In this document: positions 53,739-64,000 of the stretch, in pieces
How the letters are laid out: every line of letters begins with the position of its first letter
Numbering within the stretch: the stretch's first letter is position 1
NCBI GenBank assembly: GCA_000467715.1
Contig: AJFK01000485.1
Span: forward strand, 62,001 to 126,000
Reading direction: 5' to 3'
Length of the DNA stretch: 64,000 nucleotides
Source of the DNA: Hysterium pulicare CBS 123377
Lineage: Eukaryota; Ascomycota; Dothideomycetes; Hysteriales; Hysteriaceae
Position numbers and translations under genes: made by a program
Notes under the pieces: model-generated
Told to the model about the DNA's origin: nothing
What the model saw: only the letters and a program-made list of their open reading frames with translations
Databases searched by the model: none

Positions 53739-55741
53739 CTAATGCGTCATAGCATTCTTCCCCCTTGTCCTCTTGTGCAACCTTGCCAGGCCAGTTCTAT
53801 TCATGGCGATCCTTATCTGCTTCCCCCAGATCATAAACACAATCAGCAGCAAATTGTTCGCCAACAGAAGCCCTCCGAAGATACCAGATATCATTACTTC
53901 GTAACCCCTATCCAGAATCCATTCCAGCAGATACAGTCCCATGCCGAAACTGATCGCCTGCTTTCCAAGATTCATTGCGATAAGCATTTCAGACGTATTA
54001 GAGCTGTACGAGTCGATGGCGTAGGCTAGTGTGAATGTGAAGTAGAAGTAGGAGCCCCATTGATCCATAGCAACAGCGAAGAAATAGGAAATCCATGGGA
54101 GGTCCTTCTGGGCAGCGAAGCCGTAGAGCACGATGCCTGCGGGAGCGATAAGCATAGCAGGAAGCATCGCTCCAAGACGCATTTCAGCCTCGCGGATGCC
54201 GTTGTTCTTGCGGGTGAAATATGCGGCAAGCCGGTCCGAGGAGCTGCTGAATGGGATTGCAAGGGCATAGCCAATGAACGAGGCTACCGTGATTAAGCCG
54301 GAATTGGTCTATCAAAATGTTAGTTTGTGGTGGATAGGTAGAAATATGATGCTGACCTGACTCCAATTGTATGGGGGTGCTGTTATCTTTATTGGAAAAG
54401 TGTAATTGAAAGCAAGCGCACCGAGTCCGATATATATTCCTAATGCAATTCGTTAGCGTTGTAGCTAGCAAGATAGTAGTATATCAGACCCGAATTTCCT
54501 TACCAAAGCTCGTAATCACCCACAGGACTTGTGGAACCAAAAAGTACGTGAAAGCTCGAGCCATCATCATGAAGAAATCAGAATCATGATCGATCTTGCT
54601 CCATGGTTTAAGGGTCTCGACGTATGATTTTCGAGGTGGTATTGATGAAGGCATATTCCATGTGACGGGTACTTCCTGATACTCCGCATCGGCTCCCTTC
54701 TCGGTTTCCACAGGAGGCATCGGGGCCAAGTTGGCAGCCTTTCGATCGTATGCTGTTTCCTCAACCACGAAAAAGGCGAAAATGAGCAAGGCCATTGCAA
54801 ATGCGAATTCAACGTAAAAGAACAGACGCCACGAGTACCCTCCAGCAAGCATGTAGCCTGCATAGAGAGGACCAGTGGAACCGAAGCAAAGACAGACTGT
54901 AGTGACCTCAATTTATGCATCATCAAGGTGTCATGAACCTATATTGGAAAGTCTTACCAGTGTAATAGCCAATGCGTTTCCCTCGCTCGTGCAAGAAGAA
55001 CACATCGTTTACAAGCTGCACCGGAAGAGCCTCGCAGACACCGGAACCGAAGCCATGAATCACGCGAGCTACCATTAAGCCGCTGAAGGTATTGGCTTGA
55101 GATGCTCCAATTAGGCCAGCCGCAAATAGGACCATGGAACCCAACATAACAGGCCGCCGTCCGAGCTTGAGATAGAGTGGTACAAGTATCAATGAGCCTA
55201 GAACTATGTAAGCTTAGTCAGGTGAGAAAGGATCTGCAAATTTACCAAAACCGAAGGCAAGATTGGGATAAGAGATTAGTCCAGATGCTTTAGTTGGCGT
55301 GATTTTGAATAATTCCGAGTATATCTCGATGTAGACAGAAGGACCGAGGAGAGCTGAGTTCCCCAAGAAAGAATACAGAGAACAAACGACTAAGATCAGA
55401 TTCTTCTTGGACTTTGGCCACTACCCATGATATCAGCCTGCATCTCTGAACTCAAAGATGCCTTGACGCACCTGAAGTGGATCATTCGGATCCTCAGCGG
55501 GCACAGGGAACAAAGCTTGGCCGTAAGCTGTATCATCGCCCTCTGTTGTCGTATGGTCCGATTAGTCCTGAAGGAAAGCATAAGTAGCGATCACTGACCC
55601 GCAGCCTTCAAGTTCACAGTCCCAGGGAGGTCCTCTTCGTGTGCATGACTATTTTCGTTCGGATTAGCGAAATCTGTTTGAATGTTGGAAAGAAGCAGCC
55701 TACCTGTGAATTAGATGACGAGGGTGTGCAGGAGCCTCCAT
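53739..55741 (-). CDS. MFS transporter, DHA1 (drug:H+ antiporter-1)-like
   Basis: Predicted 12-helix efflux permease. Eight exons: 55704..55741, 55599..55648, 55472..55542, 55246..55420, 54958..55197, 54504..54896, 54357..54439, 53739..54308; every junction keeps phase, 539 residues. Marks: DPNDPLQWPKSKKNL before helix 1 (typical DHA1 NPxNWPxxKK), LGPSVYIEIYSELF, YLKLGRRPVMLGS (loop 2-3 motif A), VARVIHGFGSGVCEALPVQL, ERGKRIGYYT, and WRLFFYVEFAFAMALLIFAFFVVEETAYDR, cut here as WRLFFYVEFAFAMA and VVEETAYDR. The family exports toxins, polyamines or secondary metabolites; substrate undetermined. It is on the same strand as the monooxygenase that ends about 825 bases upstream. Confidence 0.92.
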
Positions 55742-56565
55742 GGCGAAGGTAGGCTTCCTTTCTCGACAGCGTAATAGTTGGGGGTGGACAAAACGTTAGA
55801 TTCAATAGAAGCTTTCTGAGGTAGAAGAGCAGCAGCGGCACGATAGCACCTTTGTAAGTATATTGCGACCGCGTCCCAGGCCAGGCACACAGACAATCCC
55901 GGGGCATGGTTCAGCAATTTATGCGGCACGTTTAAGCCCGGGATGGTCGAGATTGAGCGCTGACGGGTTGACGGCTCAATAGTGACCAAGCCATGCAGTC
56001 CGTCATAGCGCTCGTTTGTGGGGCATGGGAGTTGTGCATGCGGGGCCTGGTGCGCCCAGAGATCCTACCGTGGCACTGAAGGCGGGGAGGGTGTCCGAAT
56101 AGCCCATTGGATGGGTTGTTGGGGATGACAAGAAGGAGGAGAATCCATAAATGACGATGATATTCAAGGCCAGTTATGACAGGCAACGCGCACCTCGGTA
56201 TCCCGAAATTGGCTGCAGGAAAATATGGACCCGCGTACAAGTCGGCCGGGGTGCTTGGCTCGAAGAAGACTAGGAGTTACCGACTTGACCATACCGATAA
56301 CCGGAGAAGCTTTGGAACGCAGAACATCGATTTCTGCAACGCCAACACATGAAAATGGCCTGGGAGAGAGCATGGGAGCAGCCGCTTGTCCATATGCCTT
56401 TCGTCCATCATTGATTGTTCTAACCCCTTCACACCCTGTCGTAATAGTGCAATACTGCAATACTGCAGTACATATCGCAATCTTACATGCTTAATCTACC
56501 TACCCAGGAATTCCTTCCACCTCATCCCTCCTCCGTCAACTCTAGTCCCAATATGTGCATATCGC
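55742..56565. other. intergenic region, 0.82 kb, MFS promoter
   Basis: Between the monooxygenase stop and the MFS start, both minus strand. A palindromic-looking ATACTGCAATACTGCAGTA run lies near 56451-56470. No coding feature supported. Confidence 0.5.
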
Positions 56566-58705
56566 TTAGCTATCGGGCGCTCTCAACACCGTTTCCGGTT
56601 TGAGCAGATACCAAGCCAGGTCCTCACTCCCATTCTGCTCCTTGTCCTTCACCTCCAAACCAGTCCATCCATTTCCAAGATATTGGAACGCATTACCGCC
56701 ATGGTAATTGTACTCAAAATCTTCATATCTTGGCTCGCTAATGGCCTCGTAGTAATGAAGGCTTGAGCCTATGGCGAAGATGTCAGCACCGTCGTCGAAT
56801 CCCAGCCCTGTTCGCAGTCATACCTGGCCATATACCGATCACTTTACCGTCCGCACGCCCGCCTTTGTACCATGACCGGCATCCTTCCGAGAACACCATC
56901 CTTTGCAGAAATTTCTGATGATGCACATTGAGCTGATGCGCTATGTCCTTCTTTACCTCAATGGATCTAGAATAGATTAATCTCTTTCAGCGATAAAGTA
57001 GGCCCTTTTCCGTGCTTACTTAATTCCCTGCCGTTGCATCTTGTTGATGAAGCTCAGCATATACTCAATCTGCTTTTCAATTACCGGTATCAGGGTACCA
57101 TTCGATATGGGAGCGTTCGGTCCCAGAAACACTTTCACCGTTTAGCAGGACCCGAGTCGTTGATATAAATACACTCACTGAAGTAGTTCGGGAAGCCAGG
57201 AACCGCCATGGCTAGATAAGCTTCAATGTCGTTCGTATCCTTCCATAATTCCGAAAGGGCGACTCCCTGCCTCCCTACAAGCTGGAATCTAGGCCTATAT
57301 GTGGTGTCGAAGCCAGTAGCGCAGACGATAGCATCCACTTGATGGAGCTTGCCATCTTGAGTAATGATACCATCAGAGATAACTCGCTCAATTTCTTCGC
57401 CGATGACGGTCACATTTTCCTTTACCAAAGATTCGAGGAAATTTTGTCCGGGTGTGAGTCGCCGACATCCTACGCCCCATTTTGGCGTCAACTTTTCCGA
57501 TAGCTTCTCATCACCTCCCAGGCGCTTCTTCATCAGCTTTGCAAATTCCTGCACTTGATCAGATATTACGTATTCAAGAGATGGTAGCCTTACATACGAC
57601 CAAGGCCCCTTTCTGCTTTTTACTGTCTCGGAGAAATGTCTCGAATGTGCGGTTCATGTCAGATTCGATCTGTTTTCTATACTTCAAGAACATCTCAGGG
57701 TCGTCTCTAAATTTCCGTTTCTCTTCATCGGAGTAGTAGAAATTCGTCGGTCCCTCACTAGACGGGTCCACGAAACCCTGGGAAGGTGCAATCCAGGTCG
57801 GCGATCGAATGAAAGAGTGCAAATGCTTAACAACTGGCGGTAGTTTGTCAGATGGAGAGATTTTGGGGGACGTTTGGCGATTTTACCTGGTTGAAGTTCA
57901 GGAACAATCTGGATGGCTGACGATCCAGACCCGATGACCGCCACCGTCTTCCCTGCGAAATCGTAGCCTCCTTTCCAACGCGCCGAGTGGCAGAGATGAC
58001 CCCTAAAGCCGTCAAGGCCAGGAATGTTAGGCCATTTCCATGCATTCAATACACCGCACGCATTAATCAGGACATTGCAGACTTTCGATATGGTGTGCGT
58101 TTCCATGGATCCAGGTTCGGTAACCTCGAATTCCAGCTTCCACACACCACGCTCATCATCCCAAATTGCACTGACGAGCCTATGATGATAGTGGATATAC
58201 CTCTCAACACCGTGCTTTTGAGCTACTGCTTTGAGGTAACTGTGGATCTCCGCCGATCCAACGTAGCTGAATCATCACAGTTAGGCTCTTGAAATGCTAT
58301 ATTGAAACGATAGGATCAAACTTACTATCTCGAATAGTCCGGATTTGGCTCAAATGTGTAAGCATATGCATGGGCCGGCACGTCACCTGTGCGAAAAATC
58401 AGTACCTAAGCTTTCGAACCTCAGTACAGCCGGGTAACAAGATCGTCCCTACATGCACACCCTGGATACCTATTCTCCAGCCACGTGCCACCAAGATCTC
58501 CATTCTTCTCAAAAATCTCAAAGTCGCAATTCGTCAAAGTTTCTTGCACCTTGATCGCGGTCCCGATGCCCGAGACACCTGCACCAATACACACAACGCT
58601 TACCCTCCCCTTCGTATTTAGTGGAGATTCTTTGATCGCATACTCGTCCACACTGAGCCCATTTGCCCTCAGATCGTGCACCTTATCTTCATAGTAGGAC
58701 CTCAT
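56566..58705 (-). CDS. FAD/NADPH monooxygenase, Baeyer-Villiger type
   Basis: Class B flavoprotein monooxygenase. Eight exons: 58453..58705, 58326..58386, 57887..58266, 57598..57833, 57179..57548, 57020..57131, 56824..56966, 56566..56768; all phases agree, 585 residues. FAD site VCIGAGVSGIG (39-49), the NRYPGCACDVPAHAY segment, the Baeyer-Villiger fingerprint FRGHLCHSARW (F-x-G-x3-H-x3-W), NADPH site VAVIGSGSSAIQ, and DAIVCATGFD. These enzymes insert oxygen next to ketones and often act in secondary metabolism or ketone breakdown. Exon 1 has two donors in the same phase, six bases apart (GTAGGG preferred by family match). A transporter follows on the same strand; an SDR lies 3 kb away across a dead F-box gene. 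Confidence 0.93.
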
Positions 58706-59509
58706 AACGCTAGTGCTGATGCAGGGTCTCGGTGAGATTGGCTGAGGATCGACAAATCACCTTGCTCCCTGTTATGGGAGACGCATAGGGCTTAAAACAA
58801 ATCCAACAGCCAGGCAAAGCTTTCTCCGCTACGAGCGTTACCTTTTCTAGAATGAAGCGGCGACCCCACGATGTGGTGTCTCGCTTGGTCCACCACCCCG
58901 CCTAACCCCGCAACGCTACGGGGACATGGTGGAGCAGGCCCGAACGAGGCAAAATCGGCAGTTCAAAATGGAAAATACAGAGAACACGGCAAGTAACTCG
59001 TGCGTGACTACTGGAGTACTTGCATTGCTGCTAATTTCACCTAAAAGTGCCACCTACATAATCAAAGGAGTTCAAGGCCACGTGATAGGTACCATTGCAG
59101 ATTACGCTACATCTCAACTACCGCCATAACTCAAACTATTATATTACTGCATACAAAAATTTATTCAAGGTAACACACTAAAGAGTATTCACTGTGAGAA
59201 GTCAGCGCCAGCGTTTGCGTAGTACACTACTAATTTACACCTTAACAGCAATCAATCGATTGCGATGGGAATTGGACTGCACGTCTCGTTCCGAAAACAG
59301 TTACATTAGATGGCAAGCCTTTCGCGGAATACGCCTCTTGATCAAGCCGGACGAGTTTATCTCCTTCAGCATTGGAAAGTCACTGAGAGATTTCGCCCAA
59401 ATTCACGTCACGATCAAATTTTTAAGCTGAGATAGTTTTCAGACGTATTGTAGCAATTTCAACTGTACTCGGCATCTCAATCAGGTTTACAGGCATTCAA
59501 AACAACCCA
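58706..59509. other. intergenic region, 0.8 kb
   Basis: Upstream of the monooxygenase gene, AT-rich after 59130. A 67-codon frame at 58926..59129 was considered and rejected. Otherwise only the monooxygenase promoter. Confidence 0.5.
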
Positions 59510-60955
59510 ATGGCGGTGTTGCTTCAACTACAAGCCACCAATCCATCCCACGAAAGTGCAACCTGCCAAGAAGCTACAGGAAACCTCAATTCACTCCCCA
59601 TCGAGCTATTGCTATAAACCATCATGAATTTGATGAGAGCTTTGAACGACGGTCTCCAGCGCTTGAACTGTTTTATGTACCATCGACTCTCATGACTAAA
59701 AATAGTTCATCGATATCTCATTGGTCCGGTCGACGACTCCGTAGTGTTATGTCTTCAAGCCTTTACAGAATGTACTTCACCTGTTGTCACAGATCGATCA
59801 AGCGCTTTCAAAGTCCTTCACCCTCTCACGAAGACAGGATCTTGGAGAGAATGTCAAGGAGATTCGGTTCGACTGCATCATGCGCTACTTAGCTTTTAGG
59901 GAAATACACGCAAGGATTCTCGAGTTACAGGTCTCTGATAAATTAGAATGGACAGAGAGCCTATCTACTGAAGATTTTGTCGCCGAGGCCGAGCTGGCAT
60001 TCATTTCTCCTTCAGGCTCTCAACTTCATTGACCTTCCTGTAGGCTGGTTCCTGGCCACTATCTGGTTGGAACCAGTCGTTAAAATCTGCCACTAGATCA
60101 GGTCCAGGTCACAAGTTCGAACATCTTCGCCGGATCTCGATGTATTTTGACGGGCGCATCAGTGATAGTTCGGGGTTGTTTCCACTTCCATCGCTGCGAG
60201 AACTGTACATTTGACTGTCCACGGAAGGAACAGTGGGGAATACTTGGCAATGCTCACGCAGATTAACAGCGAGGAAATCAGGGACGGCATGGAACTACCC
60301 GTCTCGCACGTCCTAAATGGTAGGGCTGTTCTTTTGCCATTGCGATTTCAGTGCGAATGTTGTGGTCCATGCTTTACAGTCATGCAAAGCGTAAAAAAAA
60401 ATTTGGTTTCGAGATTCAAGAAAAGAATTCTTGCGGAAAATGCACTGAAGTGCAATGAAGCTAATACTCGATGGCTAAAAGCAATTGTCGAACCTCTCAG
60501 GGTGCACCACCAAAGCTTGGAAGCTCTTTATATGCAGACTACCCAAGACTTGTGGATCACCGACATTTCCTCACTTGGATCGATGTCAAACCTTGTAACT
60601 GCCTCTACTCCCTTTGACGCGTTCGACCTCACTATCAATGGCAATCTTTCCTCCACATCTCCACCACTTGGAACTTTCAGCAAATGAAGGGTTGAATGAG
60701 CCTGAGTATACAACCCTTAAATCATTCACACATGAGCTTCTGGTCTGCCCCGGAAACCTCCAGCGGATCAACTTAGATTGCATTGTTTATGATCACGGCA
60801 AGCTAAAGCGTGAGCGGCTAAAGCATCTCTACCAAACCCACGAGGTTCGTTCGATATGTGATACCAACGAAGGCTCAGATTATTGCAAGATCTTTCTACT
60901 TGGCGAGGATTGCAGGCCAATGCATTATATGACGACGCGAATCTCTGCGACCTGA
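59510..60955 (+). pseudogene. broken F-box protein gene with RIP-compatible mutation
   Basis: Starts with an ATG at 59510 and reads into an F-box opening NLNSLPIELLL, where a TAA follows exactly where Gln (CAA) is expected before TIMNLM, the kind of C-to-T change at CpA that repeat-induced point mutation makes. Downstream, coding-like pieces lie in different frames: SSLYRMYFTCCHRSIK, RRQDLGENVKEIRFDCIMRY, NLVTASTPFDAFDL and then, one frame over, FPPHLHHLELSANEG and CPGNLQRINLDCIVYD. The order fits a fungal F-box/LRR-like protein (SCF ubiquitin-ligase substrate adaptor family). At least one stop and two or three frame changes are present. Ordinary host gene, now non-functional. Confidence 0.6.
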
Positions 60956-61756
60956 GACCTCCTGGTTCCGCGCCATCTGCTAACTGTCTTAAATTCAAGA
61001 TCCTCTAAAATCAGCGCTTATGGAACAAATACATTCGCTGGTTACCAGGCAATATTTCGATTGCTAGCCCATTGGCTATGTGTGCTCTAGTCTTCTGGGT
61101 GTGCTCAAATATGTCTACAACTGAAATTAGAAACAAGCTTTTCTTACGTCCATCTCTCATCGGCTATCCTGGAGGCGCGAGCGGAGTTTCATTCGATACA
61201 GGAAGCAGCCTCTTAGCCCCTAGACACGCACGAGTTCATAGTGGCTAAAGGTGACAGCACACTGTTGTACGAATTGAGACTTCGCACGTACTAGTAAAGC
61301 ATCGAGTTATCTGACAAGAGTAAGTGGAGAATAATGGTGCGTTGCCATCACACTTGGTGACACTATTCTGATCAGCATCGCGGCGATTATATGATCATGC
61401 TTGGCATTCGGAGGGATTCGCAGAGTGCTTCGCTCCTTCAGATTAGTTTGGTAAAGATTAGATCCTAGCGCTCCCACTAAGCCTCGCCTTCTCAACGACA
61501 ACCGTATAATAGCATTCCACCTTCGATAAATCCCTTTTCCCTTCATTATGTTCTTCCACCTTATCTGGTCCGGACAGACGAAGCCCTTCCGTAGCTTTAT
61601 ACTTAAGATGGGTCGTGATTCGAATGGTCTTGAATTGCAAGTCCATCGTCACATCCCCTGAGATCTATCAAGCACAGCTTCTCTTGAACTCTCTTGTACT
61701 ACACAGCCATCCTTTGCCTATATCGAAGACTTCTCTCGATCTTGTCATTTAAGCGA
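60956..61756. other. intergenic region, 0.8 kb
   Basis: Between the F-box pseudogene and the SDR gene. The SDR frame stays open upstream to 61694 without ATG. Nothing else recognised. Confidence 0.5.
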
Positions 61757-62683
61757 ATGGTCTTGGTAGCAGGCGGCACCTCCGGCTTAGGGTTTCATTG
61801 CGCCCGCACCATTGCGCGGCAACACCCCGAATATCTCATCGCGCTTGCATCGCGTACCGATCAATCTGCGGCCTCATCGATCAATAAGGCTCTCGGTCCA
61901 AACAACGTTGCCTTTCCTGCCCTAGATTTATCCAGTCTCCAAAATATCCGATCATTCGCCAAGAATTGGGAATCCAAAAGCTTCGCTCCCATGGAGATCT
62001 TCCTCCTCAACGCTGGATTACAATTCCCCAATGGTGTGCGGAAGACAGAAGATGGTATTGGATCGACTTTTGCAATCAACCATATCGGACATGCCCTTCT
62101 GTTCCATCTCCTCTTCGGCCAACTTTCAGATACGACCAGAGTCGTTATAACAGCGAGCGGAACACATGACCCAGCCCAAAAGACTGGACTCCCGGATGCA
62201 AAGTACACTACTGCTGAAGAACTAGCTCATCCAACTCTCGAGACTGCGAAGAACTCTGGACGACAACGTTACGCTACTAGTAAACTAGTCAATGTTATTT
62301 GGACGCATGCTCTTCAGGGGCGATTTGAGAAGCTCACTGATAAAAGCTTTACAGCCGCTGCATTCGATCCGGATTTGATGCCAGGCACTGGGCTCGCTCG
62401 GGAGGGGAGTTCGATTGAACAGTTCCTGTGGAATCGATTAATGCCCCGTGTCATCCCTCTAATGCGCCCCTTTATCAGCCCAAACATTCACCTCCCACAG
62501 GAGTCAGGTGAGAATCTTGCATGGCTCGCAGTGACTGCCGATGGTGACGATTTCAAAGGATCATACTATGAAGGAAGGAAGAGAATCAAATCAAGCGAGG
62601 AAAGCTACGATAAGGAGAAGCAAGAGGACCTCTGGAAGTGGACTGTGAAGAACGTTGCGCTAAACGAAGAGGAGAAGAATTGA
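61757..62683 (+). CDS. short-chain dehydrogenase/reductase (SDR)
   Basis: NAD(P)(H)-dependent oxidoreductase of the classical SDR fold, similar to the retinol-dehydrogenase/Bli-4-like fungal group. Single exon from ATG 61757, 308 residues. Dinucleotide site AGGTSGLGFHCA (residues 5-16), LNAG, catalytic Ser in ITASGTHDP, and catalytic Tyr/Lys in RYATSKLVNV (Y-x3-K). Cofactor: SRTD after beta-2 has Arg in the usual NADP-selecting position. C-terminal region is charged (DKEKQEDLWKWTVKN). The protein starts unusually close to the dinucleotide strand, so a 5' exon or upstream start may be missing. Could pair with the monooxygenase (ketone/alcohol) functionally; unproven. Confidence 0.9.
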   Translation: MVLVAGGTSGLGFHCARTIARQHPEYLIALASRTDQSAASSINKALGPNNVAFPALDLSSLQNIRSFAKNWESKSFAPMEIFLLNAGLQFPNGVRKTEDGIGSTFAINHIGHALLFHLLFGQLSDTTRVVITASGTHDPAQKTGLPDAKYTTAEELAHPTLETAKNSGRQRYATSKLVNVIWTHALQGRFEKLTDKSFTAAAFDPDLMPGTGLAREGSSIEQFLWNRLMPRVIPLMRPFISPNIHLPQESGENLAWLAVTADGDDFKGSYYEGRKRIKSSEESYDKEKQEDLWKWTVKNVALNEEEKN

Positions 62684-63015
62684 CCTGTAATTTGATTCTG
62701 GGCCGTCTTTTTACTTGCAATATCCAAAACCACTAAATGACGAACCTCCTTGTTTCCTTAGGCTTCTTGTCCAGAACGATTGCTTGATCCGTCAAGTTTC
62801 AAAGTTATCCTCATAAAAAGACACACATGTGAACTCATAGCAAAGATCATAGTGATCAAAAAGAAATTCTGGCCCGGGTAGTGTACGTGCCAATGTATAT
62901 TCAGGCTATCGCGATTAATAGAGCGTCCCAATCGCATGTATTTGGTTGGGACTGAATCAAGGATGGCTAATATTCTATGTAGTCGAAGGGCCACGAATTG
63001 TTCCGATAGCGCGGG
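62684..63015. other. intergenic region between convergent genes
   Basis: About 330 bases holding the 3' ends of the SDR gene (+) and the kinesin gene (-). Nothing else seen. Confidence 0.5.
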
Positions 63016-64000
63016 TTATGACGAGTCGAGAACGCCCGAATGGTCTCCACCGGCGACAGCGACTAGATTCCCATATTTTAACGTATTCACAGTTGCGGAA
63101 AACTGTTCGGATGAAGGCGACACGGTGAGAATCATTGCAGAATAGCTATCTATAGAGCCTCGGAAGTGCTCACGCAATACCAGAGTCAGCGGTGAAGAGC
63201 GAAAGGGGATCCGCGCTTGGTTCAAAGCTCGAGCGCGTATCACTTCTTTCAAAGCGAACAAATCTGCGTTAATTTGTCGGCTTTCCTGACGTTCCTGAGG
63301 AGTCTGAGTATTTCCAGTTCCCAGAGAGGCAGTGCTCTGGTTGAAGTACTCAGATCCTGCCAAATCCACGAAAACAAACTTTCCACCAAGGCATGGATGG
63401 TGGCTACATGTGAACACCTCCGTGGCGTAATCTTCCGCCATCTTCAAGTACATTTCAAACTCTTTCTTCTTCGCTTCTGCAGCGTCGATACGCCCTTGAT
63501 CGATGACATAATCCGGATTGGGGATGTATTGACCTTCAGGGGTTCGGATAAAACCCCTCATATTTTCTTCTAGGTATACATCTGTGGCATGCTTTCCGAC
63601 AGGTACTAGCTTTGACTGTCGATCGACGACAGAATCGCGCGCTTCGAGTAGTGCCTTATTCACCACTTCAAGCTCTAGCACGGCGTGGGTACGAGAGCTT
63701 TGATCGTGCACTGTAGATGAACCTGTTGCTCGAGATTTAAGGCCACTTTGTAGCTCAAAGCGTAGGTCATCAAAGGTCCAGCAAGGTTGGATGACGATCG
63801 GACGAACCCTCACCTCTCCATCTTCCAGTGTCTCGGTTTCCCCTCGGATATGTGTTTGTCCGTCGTAGCCTTCCCGAATGTAACATTCGCGACGTCCATT
63901 GAGCAGGTCCAAAGCATGCTTCTTCCGCAACTCATACAAACGGATCCCGATGCCCAATTTCCAACGAGCTTCTCCTTCATCGTTGGAAGACCAACCTGCA
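63016..64000 (-). CDS. divergent kinesin motor domain, C-terminal part, runs off right edge
   Basis: About 328 residues of one open exon; the N-terminal part with the P-loop is beyond base 64000. Kinesin marks: switch I DQSSRTHAVLEL (usual SSRSH), switch II FVFVDLAGSEY, alpha-4/5 region LKEVIRARALNQARIPFRSS and PLTLVLREHF, and the closing VSPSSEQFSATVNTLKYGN. Between switch I and switch II there is an insertion of roughly 65 residues beyond the usual spacing (VDRQSKLVPVGKHATDVYLE ... IDAAEAKKKEFEMYLKMAED), partly helical. The protein stops about 15 residues after the motor, so there is no C-terminal stalk. A microtubule motor or a non-motile, microtubule-end regulator; subfamily not assigned. 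Confidence 0.85.
   Translation of the reverse strand, partial: AGWSSNDEGEARWKLGIGIRLYELRKKHALDLLNGRRECYIREGYDGQTHIRGETETLEDGEVRVRPIVIQPCWTFDDLRFELQSGLKSRATGSSTVHDQSSRTHAVLELEVVNKALLEARDSVVDRQSKLVPVGKHATDVYLEENMRGFIRTPEGQYIPNPDYVIDQGRIDAAEAKKKEFEMYLKMAEDYATEVFTCSHHPCLGGKFVFVDLAGSEYFNQSTASLGTGNTQTPQERQESRQINADLFALKEVIRARALNQARIPFRSSPLTLVLREHFRGSIDSYSAMILTVSPSSEQFSATVNTLKYGNLVAVAGGDHSGVLDSS

Noticed and set aside
58926-59129. 67-codon frame with a hydrophobic segment
   Set aside because: No conserved motif, lies in the monooxygenase promoter region.

Overview
The window is nuclear DNA of a filamentous ascomycete (Pezizomycotina). Evidence: genes are compact with many 45-70 nt GT-AG introns, often with CTAAT/CTGAC-like branch sites close to the acceptor. 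It carries conserved eukaryotic genes (RNA polymerase III large subunit, GUF1, MAD2, PKA regulatory subunit). It also carries families typical of filamentous fungi: Fungal_N/STAND N-terminal domain, tachykinin-type transcription-factor-like protein, C2H2 factors with C-terminal coiled coils, DHA1 transporters and Baeyer-Villiger-type monooxygenases. A placement in Leotiomycetes is a guess from general gene flavour only. No tRNA, rRNA, CRISPR, retroelement or DNA transposon was recognised.

Layout. 0-8 kb is a housekeeping block: partial RPC1 (-), a CCC1/VIT-type iron/manganese transporter (-), GUF1 (-) and, divergent from it, MAD2 (+). 8-15 kb (all -): a sugar-porter-like MFS protein with a long cytosolic tail, a C2H2 zinc-finger gene with uncertain exons, and an aldehyde dehydrogenase. 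15-23 kb: a small acidic-tailed protein, a second C2H2 gene with the same architecture as the first, a SLOG/deoxyribosyltransferase-like small protein, and two unrecognised proteins. 24-31 kb: a large CBM48 (AMPK-beta glycogen-binding type, Mdg1/Crp1-like) protein, a Fungal_N-domain gene, a decayed protein-kinase-like gene lacking the catalytic Asp, and a second, tiny CBM48 gene with the same intron positions as the large one. 32-45 kb: PKA regulatory subunit, a tachykinin-type regulator, a secreted Asp-box beta-propeller hydrolase, a 76-residue Cys-rich membrane protein, and a 752-residue coiled-coil protein. 45-50 kb is gene-poor; its best candidate is a 95-residue zinc-ribbon-like protein. 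50-64 kb: an FHA-domain tail-anchored protein, a DHA1 MFS transporter, a flavin monooxygenase, a broken F-box gene with a RIP-compatible stop, a short-chain dehydrogenase, and a divergent kinesin motor running off the right edge.

How the genes relate. Most neighbours look functionally independent, as is normal for a fungal chromosome arm. Three local groups deserve attention. First, the CBM48 / Fungal_N / pseudokinase / CBM48 island at 24-31 kb. Second, the two C2H2 paralogues at 12 and 17-19 kb. Third, the MFS / monooxygenase / SDR group at 54-63 kb, which could be a small detoxification or tailoring set but has no backbone biosynthetic gene inside the window. Exon borders were placed by eye from splice motifs, reading phase and family conservation; coordinates given to the base were phase-checked, and genes with uncertain ends are flagged.
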